A stretch of 64,000 bases of DNA, taken from contig NC_092561.1 of NCBI RefSeq assembly GCF_037975245.1, positions 12,771,001 to 12,835,000 on the forward strand. The letters run 5' to 3'. A program made the position numbers and the translations under genes. A model generated the notes under the pieces. It made no database searches. It worked only from the letters and a program-made list of their open reading frames with translations, and had not been told where the DNA came from. Within the stretch, counting starts at the first letter, position 1, and the number at the start of each line of letters is the position of its first letter. Below, piece by piece: positions 43,701 through 56,079 of this stretch. The stretch comes from Apostichopus japonicus (taxonomy: Eukaryota > Echinodermata > Holothuroidea > Aspidochirotida > Stichopodidae).

Positions 43701-44859
43701 GCAGCAAAACAATATGTACAACTACTGTACTACATGTACATGTATGTATTTGTACCACCAATTTGAAACCTCCTACAGTGTGTATACTACAGTGCATATG
43801 TACTGTATTCTGATCTCATTCAGTATATTGCTTGAAGCAGGTGTAATACATGATCTAGGATGGCCTAGGAGTCACTAAAGGGTTCAAGGGTCACATTGCG
43901 GGATGCGAAGAATTACCATATTTATTACATTTATTCTACCATGTATCTAAAGTATGTATACAAATTACATGTACCACACACAGTAATGCTTGCTTTCAGA
44001 CTTGGAAACTAACATCCAGCCAGAGCCTCTTGTTATCTTTATTGTGTTTAATAGAGTAGTAACACACCCAGAATGTAAATATTAAATGTTTGGTGTATTA
44101 GTCAATTCATATTTATTACTTCCAGTAGCATATATATATAATTGCAGTCTGATAGGTTATCATAAGTAAACAAACCTGTGGAATCTCGTTATCAAATTGA
44201 CAATACTACTCTATCAACAACTTTGCTATATAAAGTATTCTGCTTTGAAGGATTATTGAAGGTGATATAGTAAAGCTGGCAGACTTTCAAATATCTCTAG
44301 ATAGATCTAGTAATGAATTAATTCTCATATTTAGTTACAAGATTGACCATAAATCTGTATTTACATCTAGTCAGCTACTTTGTATGAAATGAAAATGTTT
44401 GTTGATTAATGAATTCAGGCATTGAACAAGAATGTGCACGTATCAGTGCAACAGGCAGTCATTTGAAGCTACTGTACTGTACTGTATAGTGATGAGCATG
44501 TTTATGAGGTTTGGTGTACTGTAACTTTTGCTTCATAAGAAGCTTGAACTTCCTTTTTCTTTCAGTATGTAGTACTGTATAGATACATTGTGCAATTAGC
44601 AGATTTGTAAATTTTATCTTGATTTTATGATTTTGATAATGGCTGTCCAGGTGGTGGTTCCCCTATATGCCATGCATACAGTTAATGTACGCACCAAAAG
44701 AAACCATGGCCATTTATGTATTAACATACAATGAATATGTATGTGTTTTCAGGTATTGTATAGCACTAACCACTCTCACTTTTAGTTATAATGCCAGCAT
44801 TGTGAACTGCACTTCTGCATTAACCATGTACATGTGTTGCTTTTCTTTTTGACCATCAG
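40717..44859 (+). other. Likely 5' region or first intron of the DUSP gene
   Basis: No recognised coding exon. From about 41.2 kb the sequence becomes CpG-poor (about 7 CpG in 42001-43000 by hand count, against about 30 in 9001-10000). This suggests the transcribed, methylated domain starts near here. A non-coding first exon is expected but I cannot place it. Confidence 0.4.
41090..41145 (+). promoter_or_regulatory. Candidate promoter elements with a perfect CRE
   Basis: TATATAAT near 41095-41102 and the palindromic CRE/ATF site TGACGTCA at 41133-41140 lie at the edge of the CpG-poor domain, about 3.7 kb before the DUSP coding exon. Dual-specificity phosphatase genes in vertebrates are often induced through CREB/ATF or AP-1 sites. 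The link here rests on position only. Confidence 0.22.
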
Positions 44860-45253
44860 GTATGACAGAGATGCTAAACACTGGGGAGTGAAATTCATGC
44901 CGCTGAATCGGGTTCCCCTTTCCCTGGTGTTAACACCCCATCTTCCCCTCCCAAAAACATCTTTGGAACAGTCAGTCATGCAGCTTGTGTTGAACATTCC
45001 CTCTCGGGAGATGCAAGAGCCGGAGGACAGAGAGATGTCCAGTGAGGTGGAGGAAGCCCAGCCCCTCATTACCCAGTTGGGAGCGCAGGTGATTGGTTCG
45101 AAAAGAATGGCTGAACTGCTTCAGAGTGGCAATTTGGAGAAGACGTTGATCATCGACAGCCGATCCTTTGTTGAATACAATTCCTCTCATATACTCAGGT
45201 CTAAAAATGTTGTCTGTTCTAAATTGGTCAAAAGAAGGTTGTTACTGGATAAA
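44860..45253 (+). CDS. DUSP16: MAP kinase phosphatase (DUSP8/16 type), exon with N-terminal rhodanese domain
   Basis: Bounded by catcag|G at 44859/44860 and AAA|gtaagt at 45253/45254, phase 0 at the donor. The frame encodes a divergent leader, then MAELLQSG, LIIDSRSFVEYNSSHI and CSKLVKRRLLLDK. These match the rhodanese (CH2) domain start of DUSP8/DUSP16, where FVEYN and CSKLxKRRL are characteristic. The basic K-R-R-L run is the kinase-interaction motif that docks JNK/p38. The likeliest start is ATG at 45035 (purine at -3), giving 73 residues before the donor and matching family N-termini. The frame is open to the acceptor, so earlier starts (44897, 45011) are possible. Later exons with the rest of the rhodanese fold and the HCxxxxxR phosphatase site are not in the window. 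DUSP8 against DUSP16 cannot be decided. Confidence 0.88.
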
Positions 45254-45744
45254 GTAAGTATACAGAATCTCATGTCTCTTTTGGACAACTTAGCATTAAA
45301 TACCGAGTTTTATATTGATTTTCTTCACAAAATAGACTTCATGTTTGAAACTTGCAACAATTAACTTGCAACTTATAGAAAACATTGAGTGAGTTGATGT
45401 GCATGTTTACTTCACTTATCTCTTACCTATCTACACTCTTCATACAGGTATGCAGTAGCCCCATCTAACTCGGTAACATATAGTAGAATGTGTCATTGAA
45501 GAATGTTAAGTTCTTCAGGATGACCTAAAGTAGATCAACGTTTGTTCTCAACAAATTTCCATGTGTTGTTTCTTCATGATATTTTCCTATTGTACTATGT
45601 TGCTTTGAAGGGGTTGACCTGCTGTAGTGGCTTAGACTTAACATTCCAACCAATTTGATTGATATATGCCTCTAATTGAAGGGTTACTCTCGAAGACACT
45701 AAAAGTGGTAAAGACATTATGTAACATGTGCTGTGGATGTTTTT

Positions 45745-45893
45745 TCTTATATGGTCCATCCATACCATATCAAAGTGGATCTTATTTCTTATGGTCCATC
45801 CATACCATATCAAAGTGGATGTTATTTCTTATGGTCCATCCATATCAAAGTGGATGTTATTTCTTATGGTCCATCCATGCCAAAACAAAATGT
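45745..45893. repeat. Tandem array, 24-40 bp unit, four copies
   Basis: Copies of cttatggtccatccatacca followed by tatcaaagtggatgttattt, the later ones shortened. In-frame translations are artefacts. Confidence 0.93.
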
Positions 45894-48039
45894 TGTTTTT
45901 GAAGACATCCTTTAACTCCCTGTTATCAATGAAGTTTAAGACCTACAGTACCAGTCTCACTAAACCTGTAGTCTATCTTTCACTAGAGTCCAATCCAGAG
46001 TACCTTCAATAGCAGCCACTGTTCTTTATTTGCATTTAGTATGCTTGGTAGTTTGTATTGTTTGTGACACACATTGGACTGCTTGTCTGGCTGGTCAAGA
46101 CCAACTCACATAAATACTTATTTCGGTCTCTCGTATTTTGCTGCCCACTAACAACTCTTAGATTGGAACTGTCATTTTCCAATTAAATCAGTTGATAAGA
46201 AAATGCTTCCTCCTTCAAAACATTCCAATTAACTTCATCTTTCCTCCCACTCTGTAGTCATGTTGATGCTATTTTGTACTGTAATCCAAAACACGGGAGT
46301 GATCAATGGTTTGATCTGTGCTCTACAGTAGTACATTGACTCTTGTCATTGTAGCCCCCAATGCATACTTGGCAAATTTGGTAAGTGAGTCAATAATGGG
46401 AAGATGGCAATGTGATATGCAATTATGGTCCGTCCATCTCGCGCTAATGGCATTATAATTTATTGATCACCATGTTGTGAATATTCATTGTGTTGTAGAT
46501 TTAAACAATTTCAATATAGTATTCTCTGTATTAAATTTGGGTGTCATGCATATATATGTACAGTATGGTATGTCACTTAAGGAATAAACACAGACCTGTA
46601 TTTCACGGTTAACATTTTCGTGAACAAATTAAGTCAATCTTAGTACATTATACCTGTTAAAATTCATGATACAATTTAATCAAATTTTAAGATCTTACTA
46701 CTGTATACATTTTCTCTGTTTAACAAGGAATACTTTTCATATACTATTATGCAAATTTGTTAAAGTAGAGCTAACAAAATGTATTTAAAATAACTCTCCA
46801 AATGGTGACGAAAAAGAAAAAAATAATTTGATGTAGCTGGTAGATTTAGCGGTTCTAGATCATTTGTCTGAGTTGGTAATTGGTATCCTGAGTTGGATAC
46901 TACAGTATATGTTTATGAACAGTTTGAAGGACGTGCTGTATATGAAGGCTACATTGGATTGTAAGCAGTGTGAAATGGTGATGCCTAGCACACCCCTCAC
47001 TGCCACCACACCATCCCTTTACAACACACAGAGTGAAATACCCCAGGAGTCAAAACTACTTGCAAAAGAAACAGAAAACTTACCAAAACACTTTCAAGTA
47101 GATGTACCAAGATTTAATACACTAATATTACCTTCCACCAAGGGGTTGGGAGAGGGTGGAGGGGGGTTGGGGCATTGGTGGAGGGGGATATTCTTACTGA
47201 CCATAGTTGGTGTGGGTAATAATCTATAGAAGTCAACTACTGTATGCTGTCATAGTGTTCATATGGTTCAGCAAGTTGGTCAGTAGCTTGAACCAATCCA
47301 GTGGGAATGAACCACAGCCAGGTGCCCATCTCTGAACTTTTAGGTTTGTCCAGTCATTGACAATGAAAGATCAGTTTTCAGTGGGTTGTAACTGCATACT
47401 TTGCAGTAAATTCTGCTGATAATATCAATTATGCAACTATTTAATGAACATTGTGAAGTCTATGTAAAAGTTATCAACTCTTGATCACTCAAAAATTCCT
47501 TTGAATAATCACTACAGTAGATCCTATTATCAGACATCTTTAAGGTGAAACTGAAACAGACTGGCTTTTATTTAGAAGGCCTGCCTTCCTTGAATCATTG
47601 CATGCAAGCAGACCATCTTTCATTCAACACTTTTTAGATTCTGGAAGCTGACATATTTCTTCAATGACTAAATGTTTTATTCCCTGTCCCTCGATATCAG
47701 CTGAGTGAAGTGCCTTTTGAAAATTGAAATAATATCACGTAATGCATTGTGAGCAGGTTTGCCACATATTGTATGGAAACTCATATGGAAACATACAGTA
47801 CAGTAGTACTCAATTAAAACCACGGCATTGAATCACAAGTATATACTGTACTGAAATGAGGCACATGAAACTGCAACTTAAAATGTAACATTAAATTTGT
47901 GGGATGCAAAGTTTATATTATTGGATTAAACAGTTTGGTAGCTGCAAGTAAGGAGTGGACAGAAGGTTGTATTTACATCGGTCGCTTACAGTATAGTTAG
48001 ATTTAGATGACATATCTGATTAATTTACTTCCCTGGTCA

Positions 48040-48124
48040 CTTACCTATCTCCTCACAACCTCCGCACTCTCATGCTACTGTGCCTAGAGTGCTGAGGTTG
48101 CACATACATGAGGAGATAGGTAAG
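48040..48124 (+). ncRNA. Long hairpin, miRNA-precursor-like or foldback repeat
   Basis: CTTACCTATCTCCTCA (48040-48055) pairs perfectly with TGAGGAGATAGGTAAG (48109-48124). Inside, caacctccgcactct (48056-48070) pairs with agagtgctgaggttg (48086-48100) with one mismatch. The loop is 15 nt and there is an 8-nt bulge on the 3' side. Total stem is 31 bp in 85 nt, the size of an animal pre-miRNA. It does not resemble a miRNA I know. Weak pairing continues outside (ttaccagtgaca against tggtcac). It lies in a CpG-poor probable intron. A small foldback transposon is the main alternative. Confidence 0.35.
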
Positions 48125-51100
48125 CTTGTCACTGGTAAATATCCAAACCTGGTAAAATTTGGGGATTAATATGTGAATATCTCTATCAGATGGTTGGTAT
48201 TGATAGCGAACAAACCTTTACATTTTAGTGTATACTGCAGTTTTATATACTGTAGTTTGAACTGGTTAAATTTCATGTACTCTGTCAATGTAGAAGTGTC
48301 TTTTAGCTAAGTTATAAGTTATAAATTCGGTAATAACTAGTGGCAAGTCCAAACATAGCACAGGTCTAGTATTTTTTTTTTTACAGTAGTCTGTATCATT
48401 AGGAACATAAATTTATATTAGTAGGCATCAGTTGTTTGTTGAGACGTTTGGTTGAACAACATTCACTGTGAACTTGATACACATTGTATTAAGTTAACCT
48501 ACTGTATGGTGGCAGAGTGTTTCAAATCAATACAGAACTTGTTATCAATTGTTATTGTGCAGATCGTACAATAAACATAATTATAAGAAGATGCTTCCAT
48601 GATGTGTGTGCATCTCCCTCGCTGCCATACTGTAGCAGTAATATGGCACAGCTCTCACGCAATGCTTGTGATTGGTCAGTTTTCTGGTTAAAATTTCACC
48701 GGAAGCAAAGCCAGTATGAGTCACTCGCTTTTTTTGCATTGAAGATTTCTAATTGAGCGGCATCGTCGCACACTTCTGTGGTGCAATTGCAATTCAGCAT
48801 CCATTATTTAGGTCGATGGACAGAAGAGGAATATATTACAAACCTGAGTTTGAGAGTTGATTATGATTTTCCACTAACCCTCTTCCTATATAAAAGCCAC
48901 AGGGAATATTATTGCTATCGCTGCCCTCTTGCCTGCCAATTGAAAGGATTTATCGTCATTAACTGCTGTGAAAAAGAAATTCATTTCATAAAGGAGAGAT
49001 GGTTGATCCCCTCATATTTGCTGATCAGTTACATTTCTGAAAAATAGGTCTATGCAAAGTGTGAAACAGTAGCTTAAAAGCTGACATTACTTAGTGACCA
49101 TGAACTTCATTCTTCTAGTAGCTCATAAAATTTGCAATCGTTTTGGGAGTAGAGTAATAATTTTGGACTCTTCAACAGCCTTGAGTGAAGGTTGTTGGTA
49201 CAGTACTGTAGGTTTTGGAAGATAGTTGTATTGATCAAGCAAGAATATATTTCAGAGGTAGCCACAGATTTATACTAGAACTGAATTTGCCTGCAAATAC
49301 GTAGTATTGTAGTGCGCGTGGAGTGCTTGCATTATTAGGAAGAACTTTAAGTTGTTAATTGTGTTATTGTTTGGACGAACAACACACCTGGGAGAATAGT
49401 CATATTGTAGGTACCTACAAAGTGAGGGCGCTTGTGAGTGCTGTGATAGGCTCAGAATAAGTTGCCTATGCAGCAAAATCTGTAATATTTTAACTTATAT
49501 ATATTATTTATATTTCCCTTCAGCTCATTATAAGGTTATGGATGCTTTGTGATGGTTATTGCTATTGTGTTAAATTTAATAAAATCTGGTGGGGAAAAGT
49601 CATTGTTTAGGAAAACTATTGGAAATTTTTTGCACATTCATGTCAAAACCATGCTGTATTTGTTAAGGTGTTCATTTTTAGCTCACTTACTGTACGTTAC
49701 TGTGTGTGAAGGTTACAGAGTTCCAGATGTTGTCAAACTTTTCAAATTTTTCAGAGAATTTGTTTTCTACCCTTTCCATTTGAAAAATTAGTGAGTTTCA
49801 TTTGGGGGATTAAACTTTTCCTTTTTGCTCATGAGAGATCAAGAAGTGATGTTTTTTTGGTAATTTTAAATAATTCTGTAAACAAATTGTTTACAGTATT
49901 GGACACAACACCATTGTTTATTTTTGTATCAATTGGGGGTGTATTGCCAGCCTTCTGGTAAGCTCAGTTAAAATGATATGGTTAGTATACCCCCACCCCC
50001 CCCCTCCCTCTTTCATTGTGTGGTATATGCTGTATGATATTATACATCACTACACTGTTCCAACCTAACTGTTGACTGAGACTGTTTCCACAGTGGAAGT
50101 TACTACTTTAAGGGGGTTCCCTATTAACATTCCCCCTAAAGTTCATAACTGACCGTCATAACGTAAATCGACTAAAGCAAGTCTGTACAAGTCAATGGGC
50201 TGTTAGTGTGTGATTACCGTTGCATATAGTTAACTCAATGGAAAAGACCCATTGACTTACTGTGTAATTTAAGTAAAAAGAGTGCAGGAAAACCTTTTGG
50301 ATTTGATGAATTGCCAGCAACTTGGGATCATTTGTGACCATGGTACTGTAGCTACAACTTAGTTAAGTACACTTGTTACATATGATTAATACAGTAGGTT
50401 TGTACAGACCTATGTATGGGTTTACTTGATAGGTCATAAATGTGTACCTATATATGCCAGCTGAATGCATAGATCTAATATGCGTTTTGTGTGCAGTAGA
50501 GAGTTGTTTTGAAAACGATGAGTAATGAAATATTAAATATGTAATGGTAACCCCAAGAATGACTCATCAAAAGTACTTCTACGGTAAAAGCATCTACGAT
50601 ATTGACGTCATGGTACCAGCATCTTTGTGAACCAGGCATTTTCTGGGAACCTCTACCAGCATCTACGCCATATTGGGGATCGTTTGATAGCATTCGTGGC
50701 TCTTCATTGGTGACAACCACATCTGACTCATTTATATGGAGGGTGTGCACTGTGTAAGTGGGATGCCAGGGCCGTTTAGATGACTCATTCACACGGGATG
50801 GACCAAATCACTTGATGGTGGAAACTTTGAGATAAGAAACTAAGTGGAGTATGATAGTTGATGTCAAAGTACAGTGTGATAGTTTTATTAAGCTATTTAG
50901 TGTGTAAAGGTTGCACTGCCCTGTTTAGTAATGGAAATTTGGAAAAAGCAGTTATTAGTAAGTGTGCATAGCTGAATAGTAGGAAAAGAGAAAGTGGTGC
51001 ATTTGTTTGATTGAGGATTCAGCACATATACTATACATGTATTGATGGAACATTTTATTTTCTAAATTGTGGCAGAGTAAAAATAGCAACAACAAAGTTT

Positions 51101-54100
51101 TGATCAGTCAGCCAACTAAAGGTTATGTTCTAGCCTGGCTTTGGAAGTATTTTACACAGAACTGCTTTATCATCATTTTACACAATGGAGACATTTAATA
51201 TTGAATGTGTGTTAGTATCAATTGTGGCATGTTTGGTCAATTATAGCAGTATTTCATATACAGTGGACAAAATGTGTTAAAAGTCATATGATTAGATTTA
51301 ATGGATTGAGGAAAGAACCTCTTTTTACTGATATGTAAACTTGTAGGATATAAAACAGCATACAGTAGTCAATGACAGTGGAAATCATTCATCAAGTGTT
51401 GTGCTTTTAATATTTATAAGTCTCATAGGACTGCAATATTGGGCAAGTAGAGGAATAGTGCAGGAATCATGTGTGTGTATGTATGTGTGGAGTGTATTAA
51501 TTACTGGACTGCACAAATGATAGATATTCTCCATACACCCTGCATGTACAATAAATAGTGTAAGGGACTTCAACGATCCTGATGACACACTTAAGTGGAA
51601 ATTAAATGCTATTTATAAGTCTCTTCTCTGCAATTGTACTTACCGACTCTCCCTAGAAGCAAGCAAAAGTTTGAGTTCATTGTAAACCTGATTACAATGG
51701 TCTTCTGCATCTTGCATTCATCCACTTTTATCCCAAACCAATGATGAATGGTTGGCGTCACTGATTGGCTAGATGCAGGCTAGAAGTACGTGAATGCTGT
51801 TCGAACATTGTTTATGAGATACCATAAGTGTAGCATGCTTGAGACAGGTAAGTTGTTTATTAATATGCATTGCAGGCTGCAGCTTTTCAAAGGATGTGAA
51901 TCAAGCAATTTGTAGCCTGTAATGCATGCTGTAAAAACTTGTACAGTTTGGATATAAATGTCAACATGAAAATATGCTGGTCTTATAAAAATAGTGAATG
52001 CATGACTTAATATGTTATGTTGTCATTCTTTGTAGACATAGATTTAAGTCAACATGCCTTTAAGCAGAACTACAGTTCATTTATGTAGCTGTCTCTCTCA
52101 TTGCATTAAGTACTGTCAAACTTACTACACAGTCCAAGGTCTGTAGTATTGATTATCTAAACTCTGGAGGTGAAAAGCCTGCAAACTATCAGTACCCTTT
52201 CAAGTGCTATGTTTGTGTGATGTGACAAGAAAAAAGAAAAAAAAAGCAAAAAAGAGAGAGGAGAAAGCTGGAAAGATTATAACAGTGAAGGAACAAAGTG
52301 GAATCCTAAATTCACAATTTTGGTAAAATCCTATTTTTAGCAAAATTTCTTAGTTTGCTAATAATTATATTTATGCTCAGTAGTAAATGCAATTGTGCAA
52401 CAGGATTTTATTTGACAGAGTTTGCTTACATTACTTATAAGGCTGCTTCTGATATAATTCCCTCATGGTTGTGTCATTCAGAATTTGCATCAGAATATTC
52501 ACCCCACCTTTTGTGTAAAGACAGTTGTTGCCCTAGGTACAATAGTTTGCTCAAGCTAGACCCCCATTCAACTGTCAGAATCGGTTTGAAGAAATGTCAG
52601 GTCAAATGCTTTCATTAGGTACTGTAGGGCATAAAAGAATATATTAAAGAACACACATAATAGAAAAAAAGAAAATTGTCGTCGTGCTTGAAAATGGAAT
52701 TGCAATTCTCAGCTATTCTTCTCAATGTTGAACCTGACTGAGTACTGTGTATGATTTCCAACACTAGAGTTGCTATGCAGTTTGCCTCATCGGCTACTAG
52801 ATCCCCCACAGAGAAAACAGTAATATGGTGGGTGTAATAATTGTACCAGATTTAACAGTAAATATCTTTCAGGGTGTGGGTGAGAAGCTCAAGATTATCC
52901 TGTGATGTTCTCACATATTAAACCTTGAAATGAATGGATCTTGGCTCTGATTTGAATGTGATGGTTCATCACCATGGTGATAGGGTCAAATATTTAGCAT
53001 GGCTATATTCAAGAGTATGTTGAGACTTGCTTTGCATACTAATAGCCTGAAGTCTACAGGACTGATCTTAGCTGGATAGCTCATTGTTACCTGGTACTTT
53101 GGTCCTAGAACCAACTGCAAGTTTATGTTGCTATTTAGTGGTGTGTACTCACACACTTTGACATAAGGGTGTTCCAAATGTTTGGCAGGTGTCTATATGT
53201 ATATTACCATGATAACAAAGTTAAATAATTTAATTTCTTATGATCCTTTAGTACAGTACTCAAAAGGAATCGATGCAATTGTGATGGTGTGTGCACATTA
53301 TGTTTATGCATGTATGTGACAGTTTAGTTATAAACATATATCTTACAAAGTGAATGGTGGATGAACTGTACATAATACTTTATGTGGTACACTTTAAAAA
53401 GAAGTAAAAGAACCCTATGGCTTTCTGAGGAAGTCAAAGGTCATTTGAGGGCAGACCAATCGTCTCAAGACCTTGGAAACAAGAGAACTTCAAAAGGGAA
53501 CCTTGGATCAACTTAATACTTGGTGTGAATTTAATTAATGCTGAACCCAATTGTTTTCTATGGAGAACACAGGTCAACAAAGGTCAACATATGAAAACTT
53601 TGAAAACATGATAATTCCAACACTCCCAACAGTGCAGTAAAGCTTGGTTGGACTGAATTCTTACTTTGTATGTTGAACCGACTACTGAAAGCTGATGTAC
53701 TGTAGTTAATGTTATTATGTAGTCATATAAATTGTGGCAAGGAATCACTAATTAAAGCCTGTTGGCTTTCTGGTTTCATGGTTATAAACTATTAGTAAAT
53801 GACACTACTGTATATGTGCCGATATATCAAACATTTGCGATATGGATCTGTGCCTTTCTTTCTATTCATTGGATGACTAGTTAGCACCTTAAGGCTAAAG
53901 GCCAATGTATCTTCTTCTTTAAATCAGGGATTCAATACTTGTTAAACTGGATGGGTTGTTTTGAAACCTTTAGTATACAATACTAAAAGAATGAGTCACC
54001 TTTACACATGTAACCATGTGATCCCATCATTTAGAATCGCTTTGATATAAGAAGTTTGTGGGGATTTATGCCCTGCTGATCTCAGTCCTATTGTCTTTCT

Positions 54101-54774
54101 TATTGTTGGTGTAATCAGATTAGAGCTTGTTGCTTTGTCATCATGCTCTTTCTTTCTTTCAGAGAATGGTTAAATTCACCTGAATTCATGATGGTATGTT
54201 GGTAGGAAGTCACATGATAAAACACAGGCTGTATGTTGACAGCATTGATCCTCCACTTTTGGACTCCCAGGGTCTGAAGTGAATAGGAAGCCAAGTTTTA
54301 ACATTAAAGCAACAAGTAACATTTTGGTGCATTTGATATTGTATGGACAGCTAGGGAATTTATCAGTGCTGCATTTTATGCGGCAGTTCCATAGGAATTG
54401 CATAATCTGTAAGAATTAAAAGACATTGTTTCAAGTCATTGCCTCCGAAGTGTAATTTAATTGGCAGCTGGACAAATGTTTGAGTTTCATCTGTGCCTCA
54501 GTTGATCAGTACACATAGGTAATTCCCCATTTAGAACTTCCTGTTGTTTATTATATGACCAGAACATGAGTATTAACATTAATAATATCAGAACAGTTTG
54601 AGGGTGTAGTACACTGTACATTTATACAAATACTGTACTACATTTATTTAAGCACAGTTAGTAAAAGAGATATGAATTGAACAAAAATGTTACCCTTATC
54701 AGTTTTGTCTAGATAGTAACTTCATGGTTAGAACATGTTGGAACAAAGTCAATTTCAAAGCTTAAATAGTCTGT

Positions 54775-55630
54775 TATTAGCTCTCACTGAAGTTATTAGA
54801 TCTCACTGAAGTCATCAACTTTCACTGAAGTTATCAGCTCTCACTGAAGTTAGCAGCTATCACTGAAGTTAGCAGCTATCACTGAAGTTATCAGCTCTCA
54901 CTGAAGTTATTAGCACTCACTGAAGTTATCCACTCTCACTGAAGCTATCAGCTCTCACTGAATTTATTAGCTCTCACTGAAGTTATTAGCTCTCACTGAA
55001 TTTATTAGCTCTCACTGAAGTTATCCGCTCTCACTGAAGTTATTAGCTCTCACTGAAGTTATTAGCTCTCACTGAAGTTATTATCTCTCACTGAAGTTAT
55101 TAGCTCTCACTGAATTTATTAGCTCTCACTGAACTTATCAGCTCTCACTGAAGTTATCAGCTCTCACTGAAGTTATCAGCTCTCACTGAAGTTATCTGCT
55201 CTCACTGAAGTTATAATCTCTCACTGAAGTTATCAGCTCTCACTGAAGTTATCTGCTCTCACTGAAGTTATTAGCTTCACTGAAGTTATTAGCTTTCACT
55301 GAAGTTATCAGCTCTCACTGAAGTTATGATCTCTCACTGAAGTTATTATCTCTCACTGAAGTTATTAGCTCTCACTGAAGTTATTAGCTCTCACTGAAGT
55401 TATTAGCTCTCACTGAAGTTGTATGCTATCACTGAAGTTATTAGCTCTCACTGAAGTTATTAGCTCTCACTGAAGTTATTAACTCTCACTGAAGTTATCA
55501 GCTCTCACTGAAGTTATAATCTCTGACTGAAGTTATTAGCTCTCAATGAAGTTATTAGCTCTCACTGAAGTTATCAGCTCTCACTGAAGTTATTACTTCT
55601 CACTAAAGTTATTAGCTCTCTCTCTGAAGT
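54775..55630. repeat. 19-bp minisatellite (ctctcactgaagttattag), about 44 copies
   Basis: Highly regular units over about 850 bp, with agc/att/atc linker variants and rare 22-bp forms. Lies inside the inferred DUSP intron. Confidence 0.97.
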
Positions 55631-56079
55631 TCTCCAATATTGCACCATTGCACTCCTTTAAGCTGTTAAAGTATGTGGTTATATTATGAGTCACCCCTTT
55701 GTGTATCAGGTCATATTCCCATTTCAAAGGGATCTCAATTTTTCCAGTCCAACCATGGAGCTATTACAGAAATAGCTCCATGGTGCAACCAAACCATATT
55801 GTTCTGTTTTGTGTAAATTTATCTGGTGATTGATAAGTGTCCTGACAAGAGCAAGAATGCCCAATTACTATATGAGCATTGTCTTATCACCTGCCACAGT
55901 ACAAGGAAATATATGAACAGACTTAATAGGCTATTCAAAATAAACATGATTTAACAAAAATTAGTTAAGGAGTTAATGCCTCTAATTTTTCATGGTACAG
56001 AGTTCTTAAAGTAGCAACAGTGTTTTACAATAACAGACCAATAGCTTACTACCTAACTTGCAAATGTATGGCCACATCT
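55631..56079. other. Intronic, nothing recognised
   Basis: Unique sequence. tggagctatt...aatagctcca at 55755-55785 is a short inverted repeat. Confidence 0.5.

Larger units (their letters stand above)
45254..54774 (+). other. Intron of the DUSP gene (inferred), CpG-poor
   Basis: Starts with the canonical gtaagt. About 9.5 kb without a recognised exon; none of the short frames (for example 46864-47229, 48778-49047, 50475-50792) resembles rhodanese or phosphatase sequence. It contains a small tandem array at 45.75 kb and a long hairpin at 48.04 kb. TG and CA are frequent and CpG rare. Confidence 0.5.

Noticed and set aside
44667-44852. An extra coding exon just before the DUSP exon
   Set aside because: No family similarity and no credible splice pair; it lies in AT-rich presumed intron.
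48040-48124. A let-7 family miRNA, suggested by tgagg...ggt similarity
   Set aside because: The seed and following bases differ from the let-7 pattern beyond the first five bases, so no known family is claimed.
48778-49047. An 89-codon frame as an exon of the DUSP gene
   Set aside because: It lacks family motifs (no HCxxxxxR, no rhodanese blocks) and has no recognisable splice context in frame.
54176-54190. A second DUSP exon near the tttctttcag acceptor at 54162
   Set aside because: The stretch before the next gtatgt is only about 30 bases, contains a stop in the required phase and does not resemble rhodanese sequence.
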